Below, piece after piece: positions 51,629 to 61,797 of a stretch of DNA of 64,000 bases (the first letter of the stretch is position 1; each line of letters starts with the position of its first letter). A program made the position numbers and the translations under genes. The DNA is from Sagittula stellata E-37. Lineage in GTDB: Bacteria; Pseudomonadota; Alphaproteobacteria; Rhodobacterales; Rhodobacteraceae. The notes under the pieces are model-generated. The model was not told the DNA's origin, ran no database searches, and worked only from the letters and a program-made list of their open reading frames with translations. Location: NCBI RefSeq assembly GCF_039724765.1, contig NZ_CP155731.1:62001-126000 (forward strand), read 5' to 3'.

Positions 51629-52500
51629 GCCGGGACCCTCCGGGCCAGCGCCAGCGCCCCGTCCAGCGCACTGCCCTTGGGCGGGATCAGCACCATGTCG
51701 TCGAGGTAGCGCGCGTAATGCACCCCCACCCCGCCGGTCAGGCACAACGGTTCGTCCGCGCGGTGCCCCAACCCGTCGAGCGCAAACCGCAGGAACGTCG
51801 CGCCCTGCCACATCAGCGACAGACCCGCGCTGTCCCCGGCCTTCGCGGCCTCCACGATGCGCGGGGCGTAGGCTGCATAATCATGCGCAAGCGCGCGGCG
51901 GCCAAACGCGACAAGACCCGGCGGCCCGCCCAGCTCTTCCAGCACGGCGCGCATCAGCGGCGACTCCGCCACCAGCCCGTCGCTGACGTGCAGGGCCAGC
52001 TTCATAAGCTCGTGTCCCAGCCATGCGCCCGACGCCTGATCCGACAACTGGAACCCCCAGCCGCCGACGCTGCGCGATGCATCCCCGGCCTGACGGGCAA
52101 AGAAACTGCCGGTGCCGATGGCGGCCAGCGACCCGTCCTGCGGCCCCAGCGCCCCGGCCAGCATGGTGTCGCTGTCCTCCGTCACGGTGACCCGGCGCAG
52201 CGGCAGAGCCCTGGCCACACGGTCGCCCACCTCGGCCGAGATCACCCCGGCCAGCCCCGCGTGCGCGGGCATCCCGGCCAGATCGGCAACCGCTACGCCC
52301 GCACCCGCGCAGGCGATGTCGAGCGCCGCGCACAGGTGGCGAATCGTGCCGTCGAAATCGGTGGTGGCATTGGCGGGTCCGCCCTCGCCCCTGCCAAGAA
52401 TGACGCCGGAGGCATCGCAGATCGCGACCCGACAGCCGCTTCCGCCGCCGTCCAGTCCGATCGCAAAGGGTGTGGGTGCCTCCGTCATGGCGAAAGGCAT
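51625..52500 (-). CDS. BadF/BadG-type amino-sugar kinase (GlcNAc/MurNAc kinase-like)
   Basis: A 291-residue kinase of the ASKHA fold, BadF/BadG/BcrA/BcrD ATPase family. The phosphate-1 loop GLDGGGSGCRVA (about 15-26), the second phosphate loop AAIGTGSFFA (about 130-139) and adenosine motif CLTGGVGVHYA (about 250) are present. Family members phosphorylate GlcNAc, glucosamine or, as with MurK of Clostridium, both GlcNAc and MurNAc. Being divergent from the MurQ-like gene makes a MurNAc-active kinase attractive. The start could also be Met5 (52488). Confidence 0.85.
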   Translation of the reverse strand: MPFAMTEAPTPFAIGLDGGGSGCRVAICDASGVILGRGEGGPANATTDFDGTIRHLCAALDIACAGAGVAVADLAGMPAHAGLAGVISAEVGDRVARALPLRRVTVTEDSDTMLAGALGPQDGSLAAIGTGSFFARQAGDASRSVGGWGFQLSDQASGAWLGHELMKLALHVSDGLVAESPLMRAVLEELGGPPGLVAFGRRALAHDYAAYAPRIVEAAKAGDSAGLSLMWQGATFLRFALDGLGHRADEPLCLTGGVGVHYARYLDDMVLIPPKGSALDGALALARRVPA

Positions 52501-52530
52501 ACCATGAGGCCGCACACATGCAAACACCAA

Positions 52531-52545
52531 AACAATACCAATACC
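52531..52545 (-). promoter_or_regulatory. Candidate amino-sugar regulator operator, kinase side
   Basis: On the minus strand this reads GGTATTGGTATTGTT: two direct GGTATT units. The AACAATACC core is exactly inverted as GGTATTGTT at 52594-52602. I remember GGTATT-repeat sites as the type used by NagQ/GntR regulators. It lies 31-45 bp before the kinase start. Confidence 0.5.
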
Positions 52546-52584
52546 CGCATTTTTGTACCCGATGACACCAATAGAAAAGAGCTC

Positions 52585-52612
52585 TTGCTTAAAGGTATTG
52601 TTTAGGTATGGT
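52585..52612 (+). promoter_or_regulatory. Candidate murQ promoter with embedded operator
   Basis: TTGCTT (52585-52590) and TATGGT (52607-52612), 16 bp apart, form a sigma70-like promoter. GGTATTGTTTAGGTATGG (52594-52611) fills the spacer and the -10, with two GGTAT units. A bound GntR protein would block RNA polymerase. Confidence 0.45.
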
Positions 52613-52651
52613 CTTGGGAAACTGCCAACCGACTCACCGAAGGCTGCCGCC

Positions 52652-53518
52652 ATGACCTCCATCGACGCCCTGCGCCCTGATGCGGCCTTGCGCACCATGC
52701 TGGATGCGCAGACCGAGGCCGCGCGCGCCGTCGGGAGCGCCCTGCCCGGGATCGAAGAGGCCGCGCACCGTATGGCGGAAACCCTGCGCAACGGCGGCAC
52801 CGTGGTCTATGCCGCCGCCGGAAGCTCTGGCCTGATGGCGCTGGCGGACGCCTGCGAACTGCCCGGCACCTTTGGAATCGACCCGGCCCGCGTGCGCATT
52901 GCCATGGCGGGCGGCATTCCCACCGACGCGCGGATGCCCGGCCATACCGAAGACGACACCGCCGAAGCGGAGGCCGTGGCCGCCAGCATGACACCCGGCG
53001 ACCTGCTGATCGCCATCTCCGCCTCCGGCACCACGCCGCAGGCTCTGGCGCTGACGCGGGCCGCTCAGGCGAAGGGCATCGCCACGGTCGGCGTCGCCAA
53101 CACGCCCGGAAGCGCGCTCCTGGCCGTTGCCGACACCGCCATCGCGCTGCCCACACCGCCCGAGGTGGTCGAGGGCTCCACCCGGCTTGGCGCCGGCACC
53201 GCGCAGAAGATCGCGCTCAACATGGTCTCCACCCTCGCAGGGGTCCTGCTGGGTCATGTCCACGACGGCATGATGGTCAACCTGCGGCCCGACAACATCA
53301 AGCTGCGCGCCCGGGCCGAGACCATCGTCGCCCGCATCGCAGGGGTGCAGCCCGACGCCGCCCGCACTGCGCTGGAGGCCACCGCATACGACGTGAAACC
53401 GGCCGTCCTCGTGGCGCTGGGGCACGATCCCGAAGACGCCCGCCGCATCCTGGATGCCCACGGGCAAAACCTGCGGCAGGCGCTGCAGGCCGAAACACCC
53501 AAAACCAGAAGAGCCTGA
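52652..53518 (+). CDS. murQ: MurQ-like N-acetylmuramic acid 6-phosphate etherase (SIS domain)
   Basis: A 288-residue SIS-domain protein of the MurQ family, which splits MurNAc-6-P into GlcNAc-6-P and D-lactate. The sugar-phosphate loop VVYAAAGSSGLMALADACELPGTFG (split around residues 50-74) and the second signature VVEGSTRLGAGTAQKIALN (about 171-189) are close to canonical. ISASGTTPQAL is the phosphate-binding serine loop. The ATG at 52652 fits the candidate promoter, but in-frame codons before it (LPTDSPKAAA) also resemble the MurQ N-terminus; a TTG at 52598 is possible. It is the first gene of an operon of more than 11 kb. Confidence 0.88.
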   Translation: MTSIDALRPDAALRTMLDAQTEAARAVGSALPGIEEAAHRMAETLRNGGTVVYAAAGSSGLMALADACELPGTFGIDPARVRIAMAGGIPTDARMPGHTEDDTAEAEAVAASMTPGDLLIAISASGTTPQALALTRAAQAKGIATVGVANTPGSALLAVADTAIALPTPPEVVEGSTRLGAGTAQKIALNMVSTLAGVLLGHVHDGMMVNLRPDNIKLRARAETIVARIAGVQPDAARTALEATAYDVKPAVLVALGHDPEDARRILDAHGQNLRQALQAETPKTRRA

Positions 53519-53551
53519 CACAAGGCCTTTTCCAACAAGGAGAGAAAGACA

Positions 53552-54799
53552 ATGACGAAGACACTCAAAGGCGCCCTCCTGCTCAGCGTGCTCGGCACCG
53601 GCGCATGGGCGCAGGACGTCACGCTGACCATCGAGAGCTGGCGCAACGACGACCTGAAGATCTGGCAGGACGAAATCATCCCGGCCTTCGAGGCCGAGCA
53701 TCCCGGCATCAAGCTGAACTTCACCCCCTCCGCCCCGGCGGAATATAACGCCATCCTGAACTCCAAGCTGGATGCGGGATCGGCCGGCGACATCATCACC
53801 TGCCGCCCCTTCGACGCGTCGCTTGCGCTGTACGAAGGCGGCAAGCTGGCCGACCTGTCGGACCTCGAAGGCATGTCGAACTTCTCCGACGTGGCCAAAT
53901 CCGCGTGGGTCACCGACGACGGCGAACATCCCTTCTGCGTGCCGATGGGCGCCGTGATCCACGGCTTCATCTACAACAAGGAGATCTTCGAGGAGCTGGG
54001 TCTGGAAGAGCCGACCACCGTGGCGGAATTCTACGACGTCCTGGACAAGATCAAGGAAGACGGCACCTACACCCCGATGGCGATGGGCACCAACGACCAG
54101 TGGGAAGCCGCGACCATGGGCTACCAGAACATCGGCCCGACCTACTGGAAGGGTGAGGAAGGCCGCACTGCGCTGATCTCGGGCGACGCAAAGCTGAACG
54201 ACCCGCAGTTCACCGAGGTCTTCACCGAACTGGCGAAGTGGGGCGACTACCTCGGCGACGGTTTCGAGGCGCAGACCTACCCCGACAGCCAGAACGTCTT
54301 TACCCTTGGCCGCGCCGCGATCTATCCGGCGGGTTCGTGGGAAGTGTCGGGCTTCAACAACCTCGCCGACTTCGAGATGGGGGCCTTCCCGCCGCCGGTC
54401 GCAGCCGAAGGCGACACCTGCTACATCTCCGACCACACCGACATCGGCATCGGCATGAACGCCGCGACCGAACACCCGGAAGAGGCCAAGACCTTCCTGA
54501 ACTGGGTGGCGTCGCCGGAATTCTCCAAGATCTTCGCCAACGCGCTGCCGGGCTTCTACCCGCTGGCCTCCGAACCGGTAGAGATCACCGACCCGCTGGC
54601 GGCAGAGTTCGCAAGCTGGCGCGACCAGTGCGAAAGCACGATCCGGTCCTCCTACCAGATCCTGTCGCGCGGCACGCCGAACCTCGAAAACGAGCTGTGG
54701 AACGCCTCCGCCGCCGTGATCAAGGGTACGGAGACGCCGGAAGAGGCGGCCAACCGTCTCCAGGAAGGCCTGGCCTCCTGGTACGAGAACCAGCAGTAA
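53552..54799 (+). CDS. ABC transporter substrate-binding protein, carbohydrate family 1
   Basis: A 415-residue periplasmic sugar-binding protein with a signal peptide (1-20, GAWA) and a type-1 extracellular solute-binding fold: QDVTLTIESWRNDD start, AVIHGFIYNKEIFEELGLEEP hinge region (split here as two segments), and ending NRLQEGLASWYENQQ. The ligand, by context, is an amino sugar such as GlcNAc, MurNAc or a disaccharide. RBS AAGGAGAG precedes the ATG. A GC-rich hairpin follows. Confidence 0.93.
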   Translation: MTKTLKGALLLSVLGTGAWAQDVTLTIESWRNDDLKIWQDEIIPAFEAEHPGIKLNFTPSAPAEYNAILNSKLDAGSAGDIITCRPFDASLALYEGGKLADLSDLEGMSNFSDVAKSAWVTDDGEHPFCVPMGAVIHGFIYNKEIFEELGLEEPTTVAEFYDVLDKIKEDGTYTPMAMGTNDQWEAATMGYQNIGPTYWKGEEGRTALISGDAKLNDPQFTEVFTELAKWGDYLGDGFEAQTYPDSQNVFTLGRAAIYPAGSWEVSGFNNLADFEMGAFPPPVAAEGDTCYISDHTDIGIGMNAATEHPEEAKTFLNWVASPEFSKIFANALPGFYPLASEPVEITDPLAAEFASWRDQCESTIRSSYQILSRGTPNLENELWNASAAVIKGTETPEEAANRLQEGLASWYENQQ

Positions 54800-54808
54800 G
54801 CTGGCCCC

Positions 54809-54832
54809 GGCCGGGCGCGACACCGCCCGGCC
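54809..54832 (+). terminator. Intercistronic hairpin after the sugar-binding protein gene
   Basis: GGCCGGGC (54809-54816) and GCCCGGCC (54825-54832) form an 8-bp stem 9 bp after the stop codon. No T tract. It parallels the hairpins after other binding-protein genes. Confidence 0.55.
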
Positions 54833-54894
54833 ACCTCCGACCCGCCGGGCGCCTGACGCCCGATCCTTTCCCCCGACAGACGAGGTGAAAGCCC

Positions 54895-55803
54895 ATGGGC
54901 CGCATCCGATGGCATGTCGTCGTGTTCCTCGCCCCAGCGGTGCTGGTCTACACGGCCGTGATGATCTTCCCGCTGTTCGACACCCTGCGCCTGGCGCTGT
55001 TCAACGCCGAGGACAAGGCGCGCATCTTCGTCGGGCTCGCCAATTTCAAGCGCCTGTTCCTTGACCCGATCTGGTCCGAACAGTTCTGGAACGCGCTGGC
55101 GAACAACTTCTGGTTCTTCCTGATCCACATGCTGGTGCAGAACCCCATCGGCATTGCGCTGGCGGCCCTGCTGTCCTCGCCGAAACTGCGGTTCGCCGCG
55201 CTTTATCGCACCGCGATCTTCGTCCCCACCATCCTCAGCTTCGTCATCGTCGGCTTCGCGTGGAAGCTGATCCTCTCGCCGATCTGGGGCATCGCTCCGT
55301 CGATGCTGGACGCCGTCGGGCTGAAGTCGCTGTTCGCACCGTGGCTGGGCAAGGAGGAATACGCCCTGACCACGCTGGCGCTGATCTCCGTCTGGCAGTT
55401 CGTCGGCATCCCGATGATGCTGATCTACGCCGCCCTCCTGTCGATCCCCGAAGAGATCCTGGAGGCGGGCGAGGTCGACGGCATCACCGGCCTCTCGGCC
55501 TTCTGGAAGATCAAGCTGCCGCTGATCCTGCCCTCGATCGGGATCATCTCGATCCTGACATTCGTCGGCAACTTCAACGCCTTCGACCTGATCTATGCCG
55601 CACAGGGCGCACTTGCCGGGCCGGACTTCTCCACCGACATCCTTGGCACCTTCATGTACCGCACCTTCTTCGGATTCCAGTTGCAGCTTGGCGATCCCTA
55701 CATGGGGTCCGCCATCGCCTCCGCGATGTTCGGGATCATCCTGATCGGGGTCTGCATCTACCTGTTCGGCATCCAGCGGCGCCTGCGCCACTACCAGTTC
55801 TGA
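54895..55803 (+). CDS. ABC sugar transporter permease, MalF/UgpA type
   Basis: A 302-residue permease with six helices. The N-terminal PAVLVYTAVMIFPLFDTLRLALF helix (split at residue 25) and the EAA coupling loop IPEEILEAGEVDGITG (about 185-200) are typical of carbohydrate uptake permeases. It forms a heterodimer with the next gene product, 10 bp downstream. Confidence 0.94.
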   Translation: MGRIRWHVVVFLAPAVLVYTAVMIFPLFDTLRLALFNAEDKARIFVGLANFKRLFLDPIWSEQFWNALANNFWFFLIHMLVQNPIGIALAALLSSPKLRFAALYRTAIFVPTILSFVIVGFAWKLILSPIWGIAPSMLDAVGLKSLFAPWLGKEEYALTTLALISVWQFVGIPMMLIYAALLSIPEEILEAGEVDGITGLSAFWKIKLPLILPSIGIISILTFVGNFNAFDLIYAAQGALAGPDFSTDILGTFMYRTFFGFQLQLGDPYMGSAIASAMFGIILIGVCIYLFGIQRRLRHYQF

Positions 55804-55813
55804 GGGGAAGGTC

Positions 55814-56650
55814 ATGTCCACACGCCGCATCACCCCGAACCTGTTCGCCATGCACGGCGCGCTGATCCTCTACGTTCTGATCGCGCTGTTTCCGGTCTTC
55901 GTGATCGTCGTCAACAGCTTCAAGAGCCGCCGCGCCATTTTCCGCGAACCGCTGGCGCTGCCCAACGGCGACAGCTTCTCGCTGGTGGGTTACGAGACGG
56001 TGCTCAAGCAGGGCGACTTCTTCCTCTACTTCCAGAACTCCTTTGTCGTCACAGTGGCGTCGCTGTTCTTCATCCTGCTTTTCGGGGCCATGGCCGCCTT
56101 CGCGCTGGCCGAGTACCGCTTCAAGGGCAGCACGGTCATGGCGCTTTACCTCGCGCTGGGGATCATGATCCCGATCCGCATCGGCACCGTCGCCATCCTG
56201 GAAATGATGGTCTCCACCGGGCTGGTGAACACGCTTTGGGCGCTGATCCTCGTCTATACCGCGCAGGGGCTGCCGCTCGCCGTCTTCATCCTGTCGGAGT
56301 TCATGAAGGGCGTTTCCGACGACCTCAAGAACGCGGGCCGGATCGACGGGCTCAGCGAATACGCGATCTTCTTCCGCCTCGTGCTGCCGCTGGTCCGTCC
56401 GGCGCTCGCCACCGTGGCGGTGTTCAACATGATCCCGATCTGGAACGACCTCTGGTTCCCGCTCATCCTCGCCCCGGCGGAGGAGGTGAAGACCCTCACG
56501 CTCGGCAGCCAGGTCTTCATCGGGCAGTTCGTGACCGACTGGAACGCGGTGCTCTCCGCGCTTTCGATGGCGATCCTGCCGGTCATGGTCCTTTACGTCA
56601 TCTTCTCGCGGCAACTGATCCGCGGCATCACCTCAGGGGCCGTCAAATGA
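55814..56650 (+). CDS. ABC sugar transporter permease, MalG/UgpE type
   Basis: A 278-residue permease of the MalG group: N-terminal helix (13-35), conserved FKSRRAIF element after it, and the EAA loop VSDDLKNAGRIDGLSE (about 171-186). The C-terminus FSRQLIRGITSGAVK is the usual ending. Its stop overlaps the oxidoreductase start by 4 bp. Confidence 0.95.
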   Translation: MSTRRITPNLFAMHGALILYVLIALFPVFVIVVNSFKSRRAIFREPLALPNGDSFSLVGYETVLKQGDFFLYFQNSFVVTVASLFFILLFGAMAAFALAEYRFKGSTVMALYLALGIMIPIRIGTVAILEMMVSTGLVNTLWALILVYTAQGLPLAVFILSEFMKGVSDDLKNAGRIDGLSEYAIFFRLVLPLVRPALATVAVFNMIPIWNDLWFPLILAPAEEVKTLTLGSQVFIGQFVTDWNAVLSALSMAILPVMVLYVIFSRQLIRGITSGAVK

Positions 56651-57665
56651 AGGTACTCATCGCGGGCCTCGGCAACATGGGTTTCTCCCATACCATGGCC
56701 CATCACGCACACCCGGACAGCGAGATCGTCGGCATCGTCAAACGCTCGCCCGACGCCGATCCCCGCCTGCCCTACCCGGTGTTCACCGACTTCCACGCCG
56801 CCCTCGCGGACACGCAGCCGGATCTCGTGGTCGTCGCCACCTACACCGACACGCACGCCGAATACGCCATCGCCGCGATGGAGGCGGGCGCCCATGTCTT
56901 CGTCGAGAAACCGCTGGCCCTGACCGTCACCGACGCCCGCCGCGTGACCGAAACGGCGACCCGCCTGAACCGCAAGCTGGTCGTGGGCTACATCCTGCGC
57001 CACCACCCGTCATGGGTGCGGCTGATCGACGAGGCGAAGGCGCTTGGCGGCCCTTACGTCTTCCGACTGAACCTCAACCAGCAGTCAGAGGGCGCGACGT
57101 GGGACACCCACAAGGCGCTGATGCAGACGACCTCCCCCATCGTGGACTGCGGCGTGCACTACGTCGACGTGATGTGTCAGATCTGCGGATCGCGGCCCGT
57201 GCAGGTCACCGGCATCGGCCTGCGCCTCTCGGACGAAATCCCCGAGGACATGTACAACTACGGCCAGCTTCAGGTCCGGTTCGAGGATGGCTCCGTCGGC
57301 TGGTATGAAGCCGGCTGGGGCCCGATGATGTCCGAAACCGCCTTCTTCGTGAAGGACGTGGTCAGCCCCAACGGCGCCGTGTCGATCAAGGACGCCGACA
57401 AGGGCGACAGCGATTCCGTCGACGGACACACCCGCGTCGGCGCGCTTCTGGTGCACCGGCCCGGCGACGACAGGCTGATCGACCTGCCCGACGAACCCGG
57501 CCACCAGCAGCTTTGCGATGCCGAACAGGCCTTCCTGATCGAGGCCATCCGGAACGACACCGATCTCACCCGCCACATGCAGGAGGCGGTGGACAGCCTT
57601 GCGATATGCCTTGCCGCCGACCTCTCCATCCGCACCGGCCAACCCGTCAGACCGGGAGACGTGAC

Positions 57666-57669
<4 letters not shown>
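56647..57669 (+). CDS. Gfo/Idh/MocA-family oxidoreductase
   Basis: A 340-residue NAD(P)-dependent sugar or inositol dehydrogenase-like protein. The Rossmann loop GLGNMGFSH is at 7-15, EKPLALTVTDA near 93-103 holds the catalytic lysine, and CGVHYVDVMCQ near 168-178 holds the substrate-site His/Asp. It lies between the permease and ATPase genes of the sugar transporter, overlapping both neighbours by 4 bp. It probably oxidises the imported sugar or sugar acid. It is not part of the canonical MurNAc route, so it may widen the sugar range of the locus. Confidence 0.9.
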
Positions 57670-58654
<985 letters not shown>

Positions 58655-58658
<4 letters not shown>

Positions 58659-59113
58659 CCCTGACGATCCGCCCCGCCACCCGCGCCGATCTTCCAACGC
58701 TCATCGCGCTCTATGCCGACGACGGACTGGGCAAGAACCGCGACGGGGGCGCGGTGGACGACGCCTACCTTCAGGCCTTCGAAGCAATCGACAAGGACCC
58801 CAACCACGTGCTTGCCGTGGGCGAAGAGGGGCAGGAAATCGTGGCCACCCTCCTCCTGTCCTTCCTCCCCGGCCTGTCGCGGCACGGCGCATGGCGCGCC
58901 CAGATCGAGGCGATGCGCGTCTCCTCCGCCCGGCGCGGTGAGGGCCTTGGCCGCAAGATGCTCGAATGGGCGGTTGCAGAAGCGAAACGCCGGAATTGTC
59001 GTCTCTTGCAGTTGACGTCCGACCGTCAAAGGGACGACGCTCATCGCTTCTACGAGCGTGCGGGCTTCACGCCCTCGCACCTCGGTTTCAAAATGACACT
59101 GGAGACAGAATGA
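58655..59113 (+). CDS. GNAT family N-acetyltransferase
   Basis: A 152-residue GNAT protein. The acetyl-CoA loop is RRGEGLGRKML near 94-104, preceded by the strand QIEAMRVSS. The conserved Tyr of AHRFYERAGF is near 134. The start is a GTG at 58655 that overlaps the ATPase stop (GTGA); no in-frame ATG nearby would keep motif structure. Lying inside an amino-sugar/peptide uptake operon, it may acetylate an amino sugar or a D-amino acid to detoxify or channel it. Substrate unknown. Confidence 0.88.
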
Positions 59114-60159
59114 CCAACTTCCCGGTCTTCGACGGCCACAACGATCTGGTGCTGCGCCTGTTGCGCGGCGACGTCACGGCGCAAGGGGTGGCCGAGGGCC
59201 TCGACAGCGGCCACATCGACAAGCCCCGCGCGGTCAAGGGCGGCTTCGGCGGCGGCTTCTTCGCGATCTTCGTCCCCTCCCCCGGCAACAAGGCCGTGCG
59301 CTACGAAGAGATGGTGAAGCCGGAATACGACATTCCCCTGCCCGACCCGGTGCCGGAGAACGAGGCGCTCGACTGGACGACTCGCGGCTTCGATGCGCTC
59401 GACGACCTCGCCGCGGCAGGCGCCGTGACGCTTTGCCGGACCGCCGACGACATCGCGGCCGCCCTGCCTAAGCCCGAAATGGCCGCCGTCGCCCACATCG
59501 AAGGCGCGGAGGCCGTCGACCGCGACTTTGCCCGCCTGCACGAATGGCACGCGCGGGGCCTGCGCTCCCTCGGGCCGGTCTGGAGCAGGCCCACCGTCTG
59601 GGGCGACGGCGTCCCCTTCCGCTTCCCCTCGTCGCCCGACACGGGCCCCGGCCTGACCGGCGCCGGCAAAGCGCTGGTGCGCGAGTGCAACGCGTTGAAG
59701 ATCATGATCGACCTGTCGCACCTGAACGAGAAGGGCATGGACGACGTGGCCGCGATCAGCGACGCGCCGCTGGTCGCGACGCATTCCAACGCCCACGCCA
59801 TCTCGCCGCATGCCCGCAACCTCACCGACCGGCAGCTTCACATGATCCGTGAAAGTGACGGAATGGTGGGCATCAACTTCGCCAGCGCATTTCTCAGGCC
59901 CGACGGCCGCATGGAGTCGGACTTCGGGCTTGACATAATGCTCCGACATTTTGACCATTTGGTCGAAACCCTGGGCGAGGATCGCGTCGGCCTGGGATCG
60001 GACTTCGACGGCGCGCTTGTGCCCGACCCGATCCGCGACATCGCAGGGCTGCCCAATCTTCTGGCAGCGCTGAAGGACCACGGCGTCGACGACGATCTCA
60101 TGGCCAGGGTGACGCACCGGAACTGGTTGCGAGTCCTGCGCAAGACATGGAGCAACTGA
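59110..60159 (+). CDS. Membrane dipeptidase-like peptidase (M19, renal dipeptidase family)
   Basis: A 349-residue zinc dipeptidase of family M19. Metal ligands are His10-x-Asp12 (FDGHND), Glu131 (AHIEGAE), His204 (DLSHLN) and His225 (ATHSNAH), with Asp in GLGSDFDGA as a further site. There is no signal peptide, so it acts in the cytoplasm. M19 enzymes hydrolyse dipeptides, including those with a C-terminal D-residue. This suits peptides released from peptidoglycan stems. The ATG overlaps the GNAT stop (ATGA). It precedes a dipeptide ABC transporter by 42 bp. Confidence 0.92.
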   Translation: MTNFPVFDGHNDLVLRLLRGDVTAQGVAEGLDSGHIDKPRAVKGGFGGGFFAIFVPSPGNKAVRYEEMVKPEYDIPLPDPVPENEALDWTTRGFDALDDLAAAGAVTLCRTADDIAAALPKPEMAAVAHIEGAEAVDRDFARLHEWHARGLRSLGPVWSRPTVWGDGVPFRFPSSPDTGPGLTGAGKALVRECNALKIMIDLSHLNEKGMDDVAAISDAPLVATHSNAHAISPHARNLTDRQLHMIRESDGMVGINFASAFLRPDGRMESDFGLDIMLRHFDHLVETLGEDRVGLGSDFDGALVPDPIRDIAGLPNLLAALKDHGVDDDLMARVTHRNWLRVLRKTWSN

Positions 60160-60201
60160 CCGGTAACCAAGAACAAAGACAACAACAGGGAGTAAACTAA
60201 A

Positions 60202-61797
60202 ATGAAAACCAACTTCACGGCGGCCGTGGTGGCCGCGATCGTGGCCTTGGGCACAGCCGCCCCGGTCATGGCGGAAACCCCGCCGAACATGCTGGTGATC
60301 GCGAACCGCATCGACGACATCAAAACCTTCGATCCGGCGGAAAGCTTCGAGTTCGCGGGCGCCGACGTGTCGCGCAACGTCTACGAAAAGCTGGTGAACT
60401 TCGATCCGCTCGACCTCGACGCCGGCTACATGCCGCAGCTTGCCGAAAGCTGGGAGATCTCCGAAGACGGCAAGACCATCACCTTCACCATGGCCGAGGG
60501 GCACGTGTTCTCGTCCGGCAACCCGGTGACGGCCAAGGACGCGGAATTCTCGCTCCGCCGCGCGGTGCTGCTCGACAAGACGCCCTCGTTCATCCTGACG
60601 CAGTTCGGCTTTACCGCCGATAACGTCGAGGAGACCATCAAGGCGACCGACGACAAGACGCTCGTCCTGACCCTGGACAAGCCCTACGCGCTGTCCTTCG
60701 TGCTGAACTGCCTGACCGCCACCATCGGTGGCATCGTCGACATGGAAACCGCCATGGCCAACGAGGCCGACGGTGACATGGGCAGCGAATGGCTGCGCAC
60801 CAACACCTCAGGTTCCGGCCCCTACAAGGTCGTGGACTGGAAGCCGAACGAAAGCGTCCTGATGGACCTCAACCCCAACTATCACGGCGAGAAGCCGGCG
60901 ATGGAGCGGGTGATCGTCCAGCACATCCAGGAATCCGCCACCCAGCGGCTTCAGCTCGAACGCGGCGACATCGACGTTGCCCGCAACCTCTCGCCCGAGG
61001 ACGTGGCGGGCCTGGCCGATGTCGAGGGCGTCAAGGTCGTCGACGAACTGCGTGGCCGCCTGATGTACTGGTCCGCGAACCAGAAGGTCGAGATGCTGAC
61101 AGACCCGAAAGTGCTGGACGCGCTCAAGTACGCCGTCGACTACGACGGCATGTCCGGCTCCTTCCTGAATGGCCAGTACACCGTGCACCAGGCCTTCCTG
61201 CCGCTGACTTTCCTCGGCGCGCTGGAAGACAAGCCCTACAGCTTCGACATGGACGCCGCCAAGGCCGCCATGGCGGAATCCGGCTTCCCGGACTGCGGAC
61301 CGATCAAGATCTCCGTGCGCGACGCGCAGGAACGTCTGGATATCGCGCAATCGCTGCAGAACACCTGGGGCCAGCTCGGCTGCGACGTGGAACTGATCGT
61401 CGGCACCGGTGCGCAGACGCTCGACCGCTACCGCGCGCGCGAGCATGACATCTACCTCGGCGCCTGGGGCCCGGACTATCCGGACCCGAACACCAACGCC
61501 GGCACCTTCGCCCTGAACCCCGACAACGCCGACGAGGCCGGCAACACCGGCTACCTCGCATGGCGGAACGCCTGGGATCCGGGCGCGATGAATGACGAGA
61601 CTCTGGCCGCCGTCGTCGAGAACGACACCGACAAACGCCGCGAGATGTATCTCGAACTTCAGCGCGAGCACCAGAAGGTCAGCCCCTTCGGCGTGATGTT
61701 CCAGCAGATCGAACAGAACGGCATGGGCGCGAGCGTCGAGAACTTCGTCGCAGGCGGCGCGACCACCGCGGTCTCTTACTGGGTCATCACCAAGTAA
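60202..61797 (+). CDS. ABC transporter substrate-binding protein, family 5 (dipeptide type)
   Basis: A 531-residue periplasmic binding protein of the DppA family with a signal peptide (1-23, APVMA). PPNMLVIANRIDDIKTFDPA opens the mature part, and conserved TFTMAEGHVFSSGNPVTAKD and SPFGVMFQQIEQ elements follow. RBS GGGAGT precedes the ATG. Unlike the other binding-protein genes here, no intercistronic hairpin follows; its stop shares a base with the permease start. Ligands are probably short peptides, including muropeptide-derived ones. Confidence 0.94.
   Translation: MKTNFTAAVVAAIVALGTAAPVMAETPPNMLVIANRIDDIKTFDPAESFEFAGADVSRNVYEKLVNFDPLDLDAGYMPQLAESWEISEDGKTITFTMAEGHVFSSGNPVTAKDAEFSLRRAVLLDKTPSFILTQFGFTADNVEETIKATDDKTLVLTLDKPYALSFVLNCLTATIGGIVDMETAMANEADGDMGSEWLRTNTSGSGPYKVVDWKPNESVLMDLNPNYHGEKPAMERVIVQHIQESATQRLQLERGDIDVARNLSPEDVAGLADVEGVKVVDELRGRLMYWSANQKVEMLTDPKVLDALKYAVDYDGMSGSFLNGQYTVHQAFLPLTFLGALEDKPYSFDMDAAKAAMAESGFPDCGPIKISVRDAQERLDIAQSLQNTWGQLGCDVELIVGTGAQTLDRYRAREHDIYLGAWGPDYPDPNTNAGTFALNPDNADEAGNTGYLAWRNAWDPGAMNDETLAAVVENDTDKRREMYLELQREHQKVSPFGVMFQQIEQNGMGASVENFVAGGATTAVSYWVITK

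Noticed and set aside
50864..51811. Upstream in-frame extension of the UTRA GntR gene
   Set aside because: The extra 61 residues overlap the kinase coding region in another frame and have no GntR character; the ATG at 51628 overlaps the kinase stop in the usual ATGA way.
52634..54823. A 729-codon minus-strand frame across murQ and the sugar-binding protein gene
   Set aside because: Antisense to two real genes; low-complexity His/Arg/Val/Gly composition; no domain.
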